Below, piece by piece: positions 43,566 to 52,897 of a stretch of DNA of 64,000 nucleotides. The stretch is from Candidatus Barnesiella excrementigallinarum (GTDB taxonomy: Bacteria > Bacteroidota > Bacteroidia > Bacteroidales > Barnesiellaceae): contig DXFL01000030.1 in the NCBI GenBank assembly GCA_019114445.1, positions 62,001 to 126,000 of the forward strand, written 5' to 3'. The notes under the pieces were generated by a model, which worked only from the letters and a program-made list of their open reading frames with translations, did not search any database and was not told the origin of the DNA. Positions within the stretch are counted from its first letter, which is position 1. Each line of letters begins with the position of its first letter. The position numbers and the translations under genes are program-made.

Positions 43566-43597
43566 CAAAGATACACGAAATAACAAGGACGAACAAA
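43566..43597 (-). promoter_or_regulatory. Full Bacteroidetes promoter for the PHP gene
   Basis: Minus-strand TTTG (43597-43594), 20 bases, TATCTTTG (43573-43566), 27 bases before the ATG. Box sequence and spacing equal those of the pspC promoter. Confidence 0.7.
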
Positions 43598-43621
43598 CGT
43601 TCCACCCAATTGAATCGTTGC

Positions 43622-43662
43622 AAAAAAAAGAGCAACCGGGAGTGGGTGTATCCGGCTGCTCT
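43622..43662 (-). terminator. Terminator of the first RND operon
   Basis: AGAGCAACCGG (43629-43639) and CCGGCTGCTCT (43652-43662) pair with one mismatch, followed on the minus strand by about eight U. It lies 22 bases after the PII-like stop. Confidence 0.8.
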
Positions 43663-43683
43663 CTTCTAAAAGGCTATGTATAA

Positions 43684-43977
43684 TTAAATGGCTTTTTCGA
43701 TATTCCAGACGAATGCCCGCAAACCGAGTTGGGGGGTAGCTTCGTCCATTTGATGAAGTTTTTCCAGCAACGAATCGACTTTATTGTCGTCGACAACCGT
43801 AATGATGGCCGAACACATCGAAGGCCACGCATGGCTGCCATAATGAGGTTCACCCGTTTTAGTACCGCGCCCGCGCATTTGCTCGAAATAAGAGAATCCC
43901 CGGCAAGAGAGTTTATCCAACAACTCGATGATTCGGGTATAGTGAGCTTGGTCAAATGTAATAAGAACCGATTTCAT
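43684..43977 (-). CDS. Small PII-like (DUF3240/CutA-like) protein of an RND operon
   Basis: 97 residues. The layout KSVLITFDQAHYTRIIELLDKLSCRGFSYFEQMRGRG...HAWPSMCSAIITVVDDNKVDSLLEKL fits a PII-like ferredoxin-type fold with its loop in the middle. Related small proteins accompany heavy-metal and drug RND pumps and may sense the substrate or a nucleotide. It is the last gene of the tetR-tolC-adaptor-pump operon, separated from the pump gene by a 67-base gap with a hairpin. Exact family uncertain. Confidence 0.7.
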   Translation of the reverse strand: MKSVLITFDQAHYTRIIELLDKLSCRGFSYFEQMRGRGTKTGEPHYGSHAWPSMCSAIITVVDDNKVDSLLEKLHQMDEATPQLGLRAFVWNIEKAI

Positions 43978-43997
43978 ATTAAAGTTATGTTTTTAAG

Positions 43998-44034
43998 GTT
44001 CGATCCCTCCGTCGAGAACGACGCGGGATCGAAC
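43998..44034 (-). terminator. Hairpin between the RND pump and PII-like genes
   Basis: GTTCGATCCC and GGGATCGAAC form a perfect 10-bp stem with a 17-base loop. No clear U-tract follows on the minus strand, so it may only weaken read-through or protect the transcript. Confidence 0.5.
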
Positions 44035-44044
44035 GTTTGAGGTT

Positions 44045-47000
44045 TTACAAATTGGTTTTTACCGTTAATTGCTCATGGTACTTTTTACGTTTACGTTTCA
44101 CACCTACCGACGCAAACACACAGTAAAGTACCGGTATAAGAATCAGAGTAAGGACTGTCGAAACCGTAAGACCACCGATCACGGCCGTACCCATCGGGCG
44201 CCACATTTCGGAACCTTGTCCTGTACCTATGGCCATAGGAACCATACCCAATATGGTCGTGAGGGTCGTCATGATTACAGGACGCAAACGCGAATGGCCA
44301 CCCGTCACAACGGCATTACGTATACCCATGCCCCGTTCGCGGTTCAGCGAAATGTAGTCGATCAGCACGATACCGTTCTTCACCACAATACCGATAAGCA
44401 TGATGGCACCGATAAGCGACATCACATTGAGCGTATTGCCCGACAGCCACAACGCCAAGAATACACCCGAGAAGGCAAACGGCAACGAGAACATGATGAT
44501 AAAAGGATAAGTCAACGACTCGAACTGTGCCGCCATTACGATAAAGACGAGTATCACAATCAAATACATCAACATGAAGAGGTCGCCGAACGAATCCTGT
44601 TGGTCTTCATAAGTACCCGACAACTGTATGCTGATACCCGAAGGGATCACCATTTGGTCGATCTTCTCCTGAGCCTGAGCAACCACTTCGCTCATAGCCA
44701 CTCCCGAAAGGATAGCCGATACGGTATTGATACGTTCCCGGTCTTTCCGTTCGATGGTAGGGGGTGCAAACCGTTCTACCACGGTGCCCACCTCTTTCAC
44801 CCGAACGCCTTTGCCCTGAGCGTTATAGATGACAATATTCTCTATATCCTCTATCGAGGTACGATATTCGGGAGCATACATTACCTTGATGTCGTACTCC
44901 TCGCCCTCTTCGCGGAATTGCGAGGCTACGGCTCCGTTGATACGGTTTCGCAGATAGGTAGCCGCCGTAGAGAGGTTCAGCCCGTTGAGCGCCAATTTCT
45001 CCCGGTCGAAATCGACTTGATATTCGGGTTGGTAATCGCCGCGGCTAATACGCACTTCGGTCACACCTTTAATTTCACGAAGCAGTGCCGACAACTGTGC
45101 GGCTACACTGTCGGTCTCCTCGAACGAATAACCGTATATTTCGTAGTCGAGCATAGTCTCTCCACCCATAGCCGACATACCGCCACCCAAGTTCACCTGC
45201 GATTTTTTAATTTCGGGGTAACCGGCCAAATCCTGACGCATGAGGTCGCAAATCTCCGACAAGGTACGTTTACGATCGCCCGGATCGCTCAAACTGATAT
45301 TGAAGGTAAGAATATGCGAACCGTTATCGGTCATCGAAGCAAAGGTATTGTCGGTGCTGGCCTGACCTGCCGTAAAGTTGCACACCTCGATTTCGGGATA
45401 TTGCTCCATCCACTGGTGGTAAAGGCGCATACCTATCTCGCGCGAGATTTCGGTGCGGGTACCAATAGGCATCTCTACGGTCACACCTATACGGGCATTA
45501 TCCTGTGTAGGCATAAATTCCGTACCTACAAACCGCACCAAAAAGAGGCTCAATACAAAGAACGACATACACCCTACGATAACGATGGTGCGGTGTCCTA
45601 CCGCCCAACGCAGCAAGCGGGCATAGGCATTGTCGAAACTGTCCAACCCTTTCTCAATAGGTCCGTAAAGCAGTTTGAATACTTTCGACTGCTTCGGTTG
45701 AAGTTTCAACATACGCGAACACAACATAGGCGTAAGCGACAATGCACACACGATAGAGATTACCATAATGATGGTTACCATCCAACCCAACTGTTGGAAA
45801 AGGACACCGGTCATACCGGTTACCAGCGTCAACGGGAAGAATACGGCAATAAGAGTAAGCGTAGAGGCTACAACCGAAAGTCCCACCTCGTTGGTACCGT
45901 GAATGGCGGCTTGCCGAGGTTCACTACCCCGCTCGATATGGTTGGTTACGTTTTCGAGTACCACAATGGCGTCGTCCACCACCATACCGATAGCAATAGA
46001 CAGAGACGAAAGCGATATGATATTCAGCGAATTGCCAGTTGCCGCCAAATAAATGAACGAGGCTACCAGCGAAATAGGTATCGTAATGATAATGATTATC
46101 GTGGCTCTCCACCGACCCAAGAAGAGGAATACCACTATCGACACGAAAATCAGAGCCAGAATAACAGTCTCGAACAGCGTATTGATGGTGTTGCGAATGT
46201 TGTCGGAGGTATCGACAATCACACCCAGTTTTACGTCGCTGGGCAAGTTTTTCTGCAACCGGGGCATGGCAGCCTTCACCGCATTGGAAATTTCCACCGA
46301 ATTGGCTCCCGATTGTTTTTGGATAACAATCATCGCACCTTGAATACCGTTATTGTAAGTCTCTTGCGCACGCTCTTCCACCGAGTCGTGTACCACAGCC
46401 ACATCGCGCAAATAAATGGTTTTCCCGTTGTAATTGCCCACAACGATGTCGTTCATTTGCAAAGCATCGCTAAACTCGCCTTGCACACGCAACGAATAGG
46501 TATCGGAACCCACATCGAACGTACCACCCGGAATGTTCCGGTTCTCGGCTCCGATAACCGAAGCGATAGTCTCGATACTGAGATTATAGGCTTCGAGTTT
46601 GACCGGGTCGACATAAACCTGAATCTCCCGTTCGGGAGCACCGCTAATGGAGACAGAACCTACCCCGCTGATACGCGCCAACGGGCTGGCTACATTGTCG
46701 TCGAGAATCTTATAGAGTGCCGGCATACTCTCGTTGGCTTGCACCGAAAGTATCACAATAGGAATCATGTCGGAGCTGAATTTGAAGATAATGGGATTCT
46801 CCGCCTCATCGGGCAGCTCCGATTTCACCATATCCAATTTGTCCCGCACATCGTTGGTAAGCACATCGATATCCTCGCCGTATTCAAATTCGAGGGTAAT
46901 CAGCGAGATGTTTTCTTTCGACTGGGAGGTAATGTGTTTCAAGTCGCTCACGGCATTGAGGGCATTTTCCAACGGTCGCGTCACATTGTTTTCTATATCG

Positions 47001-47170
47001 GCGGCACTGGCACCGGGATATGCCGTCATCACCATAATCATGTTGGTCTCTATATCGGGATAGAGGTCAATCGGCAATTTTGTAAGGGAAAAAAGACCCA
47101 TGATAGCCACTGCAACAAAACAGAGCGCCGTCATAATGGGTTTCTTCACCGAACCTTCGTATATACTCAT
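44045..47170 (-). CDS. RND multidrug efflux permease (AcrB/HAE1 type), pump 1
   Basis: 1041 residues, full length. An N-terminal helix, two large periplasmic loops (PN and PC) and twelve membrane helices are visible. SIAIGMVVDDAIVVLENV in helix 4 carries the Asp-Asp pair of the proton relay. It lacks the signature of copper/cobalt members, so drugs or other hydrophobic compounds are the likely substrates. It sits after its adaptor gene (49 bases) in a five-gene operon starting with tetR. Confidence 0.95.
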   Translation of the reverse strand: MSIYEGSVKKPIMTALCFVAVAIMGLFSLTKLPIDLYPDIETNMIMVMTAYPGASAADIENNVTRPLENALNAVSDLKHITSQSKENISLITLEFEYGEDIDVLTNDVRDKLDMVKSELPDEAENPIIFKFSSDMIPIVILSVQANESMPALYKILDDNVASPLARISGVGSVSISGAPEREIQVYVDPVKLEAYNLSIETIASVIGAENRNIPGGTFDVGSDTYSLRVQGEFSDALQMNDIVVGNYNGKTIYLRDVAVVHDSVEERAQETYNNGIQGAMIVIQKQSGANSVEISNAVKAAMPRLQKNLPSDVKLGVIVDTSDNIRNTINTLFETVILALIFVSIVVFLFLGRWRATIIIIITIPISLVASFIYLAATGNSLNIISLSSLSIAIGMVVDDAIVVLENVTNHIERGSEPRQAAIHGTNEVGLSVVASTLTLIAVFFPLTLVTGMTGVLFQQLGWMVTIIMVISIVCALSLTPMLCSRMLKLQPKQSKVFKLLYGPIEKGLDSFDNAYARLLRWAVGHRTIVIVGCMSFFVLSLFLVRFVGTEFMPTQDNARIGVTVEMPIGTRTEISREIGMRLYHQWMEQYPEIEVCNFTAGQASTDNTFASMTDNGSHILTFNISLSDPGDRKRTLSEICDLMRQDLAGYPEIKKSQVNLGGGMSAMGGETMLDYEIYGYSFEETDSVAAQLSALLREIKGVTEVRISRGDYQPEYQVDFDREKLALNGLNLSTAATYLRNRINGAVASQFREEGEEYDIKVMYAPEYRTSIEDIENIVIYNAQGKGVRVKEVGTVVERFAPPTIERKDRERINTVSAILSGVAMSEVVAQAQEKIDQMVIPSGISIQLSGTYEDQQDSFGDLFMLMYLIVILVFIVMAAQFESLTYPFIIMFSLPFAFSGVFLALWLSGNTLNVMSLIGAIMLIGIVVKNGIVLIDYISLNRERGMGIRNAVVTGGHSRLRPVIMTTLTTILGMVPMAIGTGQGSEMWRPMGTAVIGGLTVSTVLTLILIPVLYCVFASVGVKRKRKKYHEQLTVKTNL

Positions 47171-47219
47171 ATAATTTTATTCTTTATTGTGTGAATAGTT
47201 TGGGTGGGGTATTATGTTC

Positions 47220-48236
47220 TCATTCCGCAATTTTCACGGCGGCGCCATCTTTCAACCGGGTATGACCGGCGGTCACAACCATCGAACCGCTCTCTACCCC
47301 CGAAATAAGTTCATACGTATTGTCGATGTGCCGACCCAACTGCACTTGGTTGAACGAAACTTTACCATCTTTATAGACATAAACGAAGCGGTCGCCCGAC
47401 CCCGAACGTTTAATCACGGCACGATCGGGTACTACTACACGATTGACATTGCCGAAATCGATGTTTACACGGGCAAACATTCCCGGACGAATGCGATTGT
47501 CGGTATTAGGGATATTGATTTCGGTCACAAATGTACGGGTAGAAGCATCGATGGTGGGATGTATCAACGACACCTTGCCTTTGAACTTTTCATCGCCATA
47601 CACCTCGACATTCACATCGACCGGCATACCCTGTTTTACCTTCGTAAAATCGCTTTCCGATACGTTTACCAATACTTTTACCGGCTGTATTTGCATAACG
47701 GTGAGAATAGCACCGCTGGCCATATCGCCATCGTCGAAATTACGGGCGGTGACCACCCCGTTAACAGGGCTTACCAATACGGTATTCTCATCTAAGTTCT
47801 CATACGCCGTCTTGGTTGTTTCGTACTGTGTGCGCATTTGATCCACCTGTTGTTGCGAAGCTCCACCTACGGCAAACAACTCTTTCACCCGGTTGTATTC
47901 CAATTCGAGGTTATCGAGTTGCAACTTCTGTTGTGCCAAATTGGCACGGTCGAGGTCTACCAGTTTCTGCCCGGCCTTTACGTGGTCGCCTACCTCTACA
48001 TAAATCTTCTTGATACGATTGGGGAGCGACGAACTGATGAGGTTTCGTTTATACGGTTCTACCGTAGCCGTATACGATACAACCTGAGGTATGGGTTGTT
48101 CCACTACCTTTTCGACTTTCACCAGTTGGACAGTCTCCTCTTCGGCCTGTCCGGTAGCCTCTTTTTTACCCGAACAAGCGACAAACAGCACGGCCGCACA
48201 AACAGCCATCATGTAGGACAAATGTTTTCTTTCCAT
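47220..48236 (-). CDS. RND efflux periplasmic adaptor lipoprotein, pump 1
   Basis: 338 residues. The lipobox is LFVACSGKK. A barrel-sandwich (SYTATVEPYKRNLISSSLPNRIKKIYVEVGDHVKAGQKLVDLD) and a short alpha-hairpin follow, then LVSPVNGVVTARNFDDGD and the membrane-proximal domain. It bridges the inner-membrane pump and the TolC-like channel. It is in one operon with both. Confidence 0.93.
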   Translation of the reverse strand: MERKHLSYMMAVCAAVLFVACSGKKEATGQAEEETVQLVKVEKVVEQPIPQVVSYTATVEPYKRNLISSSLPNRIKKIYVEVGDHVKAGQKLVDLDRANLAQQKLQLDNLELEYNRVKELFAVGGASQQQVDQMRTQYETTKTAYENLDENTVLVSPVNGVVTARNFDDGDMASGAILTVMQIQPVKVLVNVSESDFTKVKQGMPVDVNVEVYGDEKFKGKVSLIHPTIDASTRTFVTEINIPNTDNRIRPGMFARVNIDFGNVNRVVVPDRAVIKRSGSGDRFVYVYKDGKVSFNQVQLGRHIDNTYELISGVESGSMVVTAGHTRLKDGAAVKIAE

Positions 48237-48276
48237 ATAATTGTTTTCTTTTTATTATTCTGTAACTGTATGTGTG

Positions 48277-49761
48277 TTATTTTTTTTCTTGGTTAGCCGG
48301 TTTGTACTGTTCCAAATCGGTGTTGCCGAGCAGCAACTGCAAATCCGATTTGGCGGCCAAAAAATCGTATATTGCCTGATTGTAGGATAACCGCGAATTG
48401 GTCAATGCCAAGTCGGCATCGTTCAACTCGATAAAGGTGGCCGAACCTATCTCGAAACTCTTTTGCATAATCGAATAAGCCTTCTCGGCCTGACGAACAC
48501 CCTCTTTATTGGAGGCTATCTGTTTGATCGACTTTTGAATATTGTCCATCGACATTTGCACCTGCATGGAAAGGGTGTTTTTAAGATTGTCGCGTTGCAA
48601 ACCCAGTTGCAGAACATTCGACTTGGCCTGCTTGATCTTAAAATGGCGGGAGCCGCCTTGAAAAATAGGCAGCGACAACGAAAGGCCCACCGTAGAATAG
48701 GGGCTCCAACGAAAATCGTCGAACATACCGCCATAACTCATCGAAATCCAGTTGTAGTTGGCTGTGGCCGACAGCGTGGGGAACCAAGCCATGCGCTGAA
48801 CATCGACCGCCTTTTTCAAATAAGCGGTTTGCAAATCCAACTGACGTAAGTCGGTATTTTGTTCGAGCGAGGTATCGATATTCAAGGTCTCTTCATACAT
48901 GGATGCTTCGTAATCGTCCAGTTTATCGGTTACTTCAATCTCCACAGCCATGTCGACACCCATGAGAACCTTCAACTGCAATTTACTCAATTTCACGCTG
49001 TTTTCGGTCTGTAACAACGAAGGTTCGAGGTTACGCACTTGCACCTCGGCACGCAATACATCGTATTCCGAAGCGGTTCCCTGTTCAAACTTGTTGCGGT
49101 AATCTTTGGCATTGAGCTTGGCATTGTCGTAACTCATCTTGATTACCTCGTAGGAGTTCTGAGCCAATAACAAACTGTAATAGGCTTTCTCGACTTGATT
49201 GACCATACTCAAACGCGAGGAACGGGCAGCTTCGACCGCCTGTTCGATGTCGGCGCTCGACATCTGTACGCTCTTCCACAACTGGGGGGCGATAATGGGT
49301 AACGAGGCACTAAACCCTACCGAATAAGTGTTGTCGGTACCCACTTTCATGCCGGTCTCGCCCGACGAAGAGGAGGAACCTCCCGTTTGCGGCATCTGAA
49401 AATCGGGGTGGAGCTGGCCTATCGTGTTATATATGGGGGCAAACATGGCACTCATGTCGAAAGCCTCGGAATCCATATACATGGTTTGTTTCTCTATCGT
49501 ACGACTGTACGAAGCGGCAGCATCGATACGGGGAAACAAACCTGCAATAGTCTCTTTCTTGGAATAGTCCTTCTTCTCTATTTCCATATCGGCCACCTTT
49601 ATTGTGGGATTTTCGTTAAGGGCTATACTAATGGCGGTTTTCAAATCGAGGGTAAGCGATTGAACCGGTTGGGATTGCGTCTGTGCCCAACAAGTCCCCT
49701 GAAAAAGCAACAGAGCCAATGCGGCACCCATCATACGGTGCCCGATCGTTCTTCCGTTCAT
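48277..49761 (-). CDS. TolC-family outer-membrane channel, pump 1
   Basis: 494 residues. Signal peptide GAALALLLFQGTCWA, then the two repeated TolC halves with long helices (LTLDLKTAISIALNENPTIKVADMEIEK and later AYYSLLLAQNSYEVIKMSYDNAKLNAKDYRNKFEQGTASEYDVLRAEVQVRN). It has no lipobox, unlike the channel of pump 2. It follows tetR by 33 bases. Confidence 0.93.
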   Translation of the reverse strand: MNGRTIGHRMMGAALALLLFQGTCWAQTQSQPVQSLTLDLKTAISIALNENPTIKVADMEIEKKDYSKKETIAGLFPRIDAAASYSRTIEKQTMYMDSEAFDMSAMFAPIYNTIGQLHPDFQMPQTGGSSSSSGETGMKVGTDNTYSVGFSASLPIIAPQLWKSVQMSSADIEQAVEAARSSRLSMVNQVEKAYYSLLLAQNSYEVIKMSYDNAKLNAKDYRNKFEQGTASEYDVLRAEVQVRNLEPSLLQTENSVKLSKLQLKVLMGVDMAVEIEVTDKLDDYEASMYEETLNIDTSLEQNTDLRQLDLQTAYLKKAVDVQRMAWFPTLSATANYNWISMSYGGMFDDFRWSPYSTVGLSLSLPIFQGGSRHFKIKQAKSNVLQLGLQRDNLKNTLSMQVQMSMDNIQKSIKQIASNKEGVRQAEKAYSIMQKSFEIGSATFIELNDADLALTNSRLSYNQAIYDFLAAKSDLQLLLGNTDLEQYKPANQEKK

Positions 49762-49794
49762 AGGTCTTTTTTTATCATTAAAGGGTTACTATAT

Positions 49795-50412
49795 TCATTT
49801 ATTTTTATTTTCTGCAAAAAACTGGTCGGTAAACTTTATTCCTTCGGGTGTAGCAATACCCCGGATAAAGCTCTTAAATATGGTCTCGAAAATCTCGGTA
49901 AACGTATATTTCGAATTGAATATACGATCGGCATTTTTCAACAAATCGAATTGCAACGAAAGCAACGTGGCTACAATTTCCATATTTATATCGTCGCGTA
50001 TCATTCCCTCGCCTATACCCTCGCGCAGCAAATCGACCATCGCCTGCTTGTGGACCTCGCGCTCCCGGGCATACCGGTCATACACCTTCGGGTAGTGCCG
50101 CTCCATATCGAAAAAATAGGCGGGACTGGCCTCACGCATAAACCGCAATATGTCCATGTGGACCCTCAGCAACAAATCGATTACATTTTTTCTTTGGAGA
50201 TAGTACTGCTCCAACCGCTCGTTACGCTCTTTCTCCGCCTCTTCCAAACAGACCAACAGCAGTTCGTTTTTCTCTTTGAAATTTTCATACAGCGTCCGCT
50301 TCGAGATACCCAACTGCGACGCAATCATATCCATCGTAACTGCCTTGATTCCGTTACACAGGAACATTCGCGTTGCTTGCTTGATGATTCGGGCTTGTAA
50401 CTCTACATTCAT
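49795..50412 (-). CDS. TetR/AcrR-family regulator of pump 1
   Basis: 205 residues from ATG 50412. An earlier in-frame codon would lie upstream of the predicted transcription start. The N-terminal helix-turn-helix is QATRMFLCNGIKAVTMDMIASQLGISKRTLYENFKEKNELL; the rest is a helical ligand domain. It is the first gene of the operon, and its promoter overlaps three GAAAACT-type half sites, so self-repression relieved by a pump substrate is the likely control. Confidence 0.92.
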   Translation of the reverse strand: MNVELQARIIKQATRMFLCNGIKAVTMDMIASQLGISKRTLYENFKEKNELLLVCLEEAEKERNERLEQYYLQRKNVIDLLLRVHMDILRFMREASPAYFFDMERHYPKVYDRYAREREVHKQAMVDLLREGIGEGMIRDDINMEIVATLLSLQFDLLKNADRIFNSKYTFTEIFETIFKSFIRGIATPEGIKFTDQFFAENKNK

Positions 50413-50433
50413 ACGGGTTTTACTTTGGTGTGG

Positions 50434-50471
50434 CAAATGTATAGAAAACTTTGAAAACTAAAATAGTTTTC
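50434..50471 (-). promoter_or_regulatory. TetR operator over the operon promoter
   Basis: -7 box TACATTTG (50441-50434, minus strand). Directly upstream, on the plus strand, are GAAAACTT (50444-50451), then the palindrome GAAAACTA, AAA, TAGTTTTC (50453-50471). Bound regulator would block RNA polymerase. Confidence 0.65.
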
Positions 50472-50587
50472 TGCGACTCATTTATATACTGCTTCTGTTA
50501 ATTAAAACAAACTTCTTTGAAGTATCGTTATCCATACCCTTTTACAACCACACTACAACACTCCCCAAGCTATTTTTCTCGCTTAAT

Positions 50588-50630
50588 CATAAAAAAACGA
50601 AACCCGGCCATAAATAGCCGGGTTTCGTTT
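50588..50630 (-). terminator. Terminator of the second RND operon
   Basis: AAACGAAACCCGGC (50595-50608) and GCCGGGTTTCGTTT (50617-50630) pair perfectly over 14 bp, with a U-tract on the minus strand. It lies 26 bases after the LpxA-like stop. Confidence 0.85.
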
Positions 50631-50655
50631 TATCACAGTTTTATATTTCTCGCTT

Positions 50656-51441
50656 TTACATTCCTTCGCCGTAAGTGGCGATGATTCCCATTTTCGTCTC
50701 CTCGAAGAAAGAGAGGATATAGTCGATTTCGGGACTGGGGGTTACAACCTCCTTGATACGGAGTATCGCGTTTTCGAGGCTGGTTCCCGATGAATAAACC
50801 TGACGGTAGGCCAAAGCGATATTCTCGATCGTGGCTTCGCTGAATCCTTTCCGACGAAGGATAAAGGCATTGATTCCCTTATAGGTAATGGGATTGTGTG
50901 CCGCCAAAATATACGGGGGGATATCTTTGCTGGTACGGCAACCACTCTTGACGAGCGTCCAACTGCCTACCCGACAGTTTTCTTTCACAATGACACGACC
51001 GGCCAAAATGGCTTTGCTGTGTATGTGGCAACAGCCCGAAAGGTCGCAGTCGATACCGAGTATACAGTCGTCGTCGACCCGGCAATCGTGACCGATACGG
51101 GTTCCTTTCAAAAGACATATTCTGTTCCCGATAACGGTTTCGCCTTCGGGAGTAGTGGCGCGGTTAATTACTACATATTCGCGAATCACATTGTTATCGC
51201 CTACCGTGAGCCGGGTAGCGTCGCCTTTGTAGTGGAAGTCTTGCGGCTCGGCGCCCAAAATGGCTCCCTGAAAAACCCGGTTGTTCTTGCCCAAGACCGT
51301 CCCCGCCAAGATGCTGGCATAGGGATATATCACGCAATTATCACCGATAACTACATCTTTATCGATGTAAGCAAAGGGGTGAATCGTTACATTGTTGCCG
51401 ATCACGGCTTTGGGATCGACGTATGCTAACGGACTAATCAT
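50656..51441 (-). CDS. LpxA-like acyltransferase in an efflux operon
   Basis: 261 residues. Hexapeptide repeats of a left-handed beta-helix fill residues 1-190 (SPLAYVDPKAVIGNNVTIHPFAYIDKDVVIGDN). AEPQDFHYKGD and the GHDC histidine are LpxA features, and the C-terminal helical bundle (INAFILRRKGFSEATIENIALAYRQVY) is present. LpxA transfers an acyl chain to UDP-GlcNAc in lipid A synthesis. Bacteroidales usually keep lpxA next to the lpxC-fabZ fusion gene, so this is likely a second copy with a changed role. It follows the pump-2 channel by 20 bases and shares its terminator. Confidence 0.8.
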   Translation of the reverse strand: MISPLAYVDPKAVIGNNVTIHPFAYIDKDVVIGDNCVIYPYASILAGTVLGKNNRVFQGAILGAEPQDFHYKGDATRLTVGDNNVIREYVVINRATTPEGETVIGNRICLLKGTRIGHDCRVDDDCILGIDCDLSGCCHIHSKAILAGRVIVKENCRVGSWTLVKSGCRTSKDIPPYILAAHNPITYKGINAFILRRKGFSEATIENIALAYRQVYSSGTSLENAILRIKEVVTPSPEIDYILSFFEETKMGIIATYGEGM

Positions 51442-51461
51442 AGTATGCTGTTTTTAATTTT

Positions 51462-52868
51462 TTACTTTGTATTTTCCTCTATCTCTCTACCGCCACCCAA
51501 AGCGTGGTAGAGGCTCACTACGGCAACCATACATTGGTACGAATCGGATATTTGCGACAGTTGTGCGTTCAACAACGACTGTTGTGCGGTAAGTACTTCG
51601 AGGTAAGTCGATGTACCCAGTTTCATCAACGACTCGGTCGATTCTACGGCTCGTTCCAACGAAGCGACTTGCAATTCGCGATTGGCAAGCGTCTCTTTGG
51701 AAGTTTGAATTTGATACAAGGCGTTGCTTACTTCGGCTCCGGCATTCAGTATAGTCTGTTGAAAATTAATGGCAGCCATCTCCTGTTGAGCCTTAGCCGC
51801 TTTCAAGTTGGCTATGTTGCTTCCATGATTGAAAATGGGTTGCACCAACGAGGCTGCCGCCGAAAGCAGCACTTTCCCGGGATTGACAATGGCACTACCG
51901 GCCGAATTGGTCCACCCGGCCGAACCCGAAATAACCAAATTGGGATAAAATGCCGACCGGGCTATGTTGGTCGTATAGTATGCCGCAGCCAACGAGAGTT
52001 CGGCCGACTGCACATCGGGACGGTTGGAGAGGAGCTGTACGGGAACTCCGGCATGGATTACCTCAGGGAGTTTTTGATCTGCAAATTTTCCGCGTTCAAT
52101 CGCTTGCGGAGCTTGATAAAGAAGGGTCGAAAGACTGTTTTCGGCCTCTCTTATCTGCTGACGCAAGGCTGGTACCGAGGCAGCAATCATGTAGCTGTTA
52201 GCCTCGCTTTGGGCTACGGCAGCCTCGTTGGCCATACCGCCAATCTTCATGGCCTTGATGGTTTCGACACTCTTGTTCCAAGTCTGTGCGGTTGCTTCGG
52301 TAATGGCCAGTTGCTCGTCGAGCATCAACAACGTATAATATCCGTTGGCTATCGCCGATATGATTTGCGTACGTACCGCCTGTTTGTAGGCTTCGCTTTG
52401 CATAAGCACGGCTTTGGCATTGCGTTTGGAGTTGAGGATTCGGCCAAACAGGTCGATTTCCCAACTGGCCGTAACCGGAGCGCTGTAAGTCCAAGTACCT
52501 TTACTGCCGTCGAAACTGCTTACCCCACCTTGCGGTGTAAGATTGAGCGTGGGCAGAAAGGCCAATCGGGCAGCCTTAAAACTGGCATTGGCAGCCTCGA
52601 CCTGCAACATGGCTGTTTGCAAATCGCTGTTCTTCTCCAATCCTATGCGAATGAGACGTTGCAAAATGGTATCGGTAAAGACCTCTTCCCAGGGCAAATC
52701 GCCCATGTTGAGGGAGTCGGCGGCAAGCGTGTCGCCCGCCGCAACGGTATCCCTGAAAAGACCCTCGACATTCACGTCGGGTCTGTGGTATTTATTATAT
52801 ATGTGGCAACTGTTGAACATGGTAATCATGGTCAAACCACATACGGTATATAAAAGGATTCGTTTCAT
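51462..52868 (-). CDS. RND efflux outer-membrane lipoprotein channel (NodT/OprM type), pump 2
   Basis: 468 residues. The lipobox is TMFNSCHIYNKY. The family start KYHRPDVNVEGLF, SWEIDLFGRILNSKRNAKAVLMQSEA and a second half with NRPDVQSAELSLAAAYYTTNIARSAFYPNLVISGSAGW are typical of OprM-like channels. Last pump component of the operon before the LpxA-like gene. Confidence 0.94.
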   Translation of the reverse strand: MKRILLYTVCGLTMITMFNSCHIYNKYHRPDVNVEGLFRDTVAAGDTLAADSLNMGDLPWEEVFTDTILQRLIRIGLEKNSDLQTAMLQVEAANASFKAARLAFLPTLNLTPQGGVSSFDGSKGTWTYSAPVTASWEIDLFGRILNSKRNAKAVLMQSEAYKQAVRTQIISAIANGYYTLLMLDEQLAITEATAQTWNKSVETIKAMKIGGMANEAAVAQSEANSYMIAASVPALRQQIREAENSLSTLLYQAPQAIERGKFADQKLPEVIHAGVPVQLLSNRPDVQSAELSLAAAYYTTNIARSAFYPNLVISGSAGWTNSAGSAIVNPGKVLLSAAASLVQPIFNHGSNIANLKAAKAQQEMAAINFQQTILNAGAEVSNALYQIQTSKETLANRELQVASLERAVESTESLMKLGTSTYLEVLTAQQSLLNAQLSQISDSYQCMVAVVSLYHALGGGREIEENTK

Positions 52869-52897
52869 ATATTCTGTTTTATAGCGTTACCTCCATA

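Noticed and set aside
44069..47194. 1041-codon open frame opposite the RND pump gene, and a 696-codon one opposite the peptidase (39345-41435)
   Set aside because: They mirror strongly conserved genes, give low-complexity His/Arg/Thr-rich translations without domains, and follow from the codon bias of the sense strand. The equal length of 1041 codons is coincidence of frame limits.
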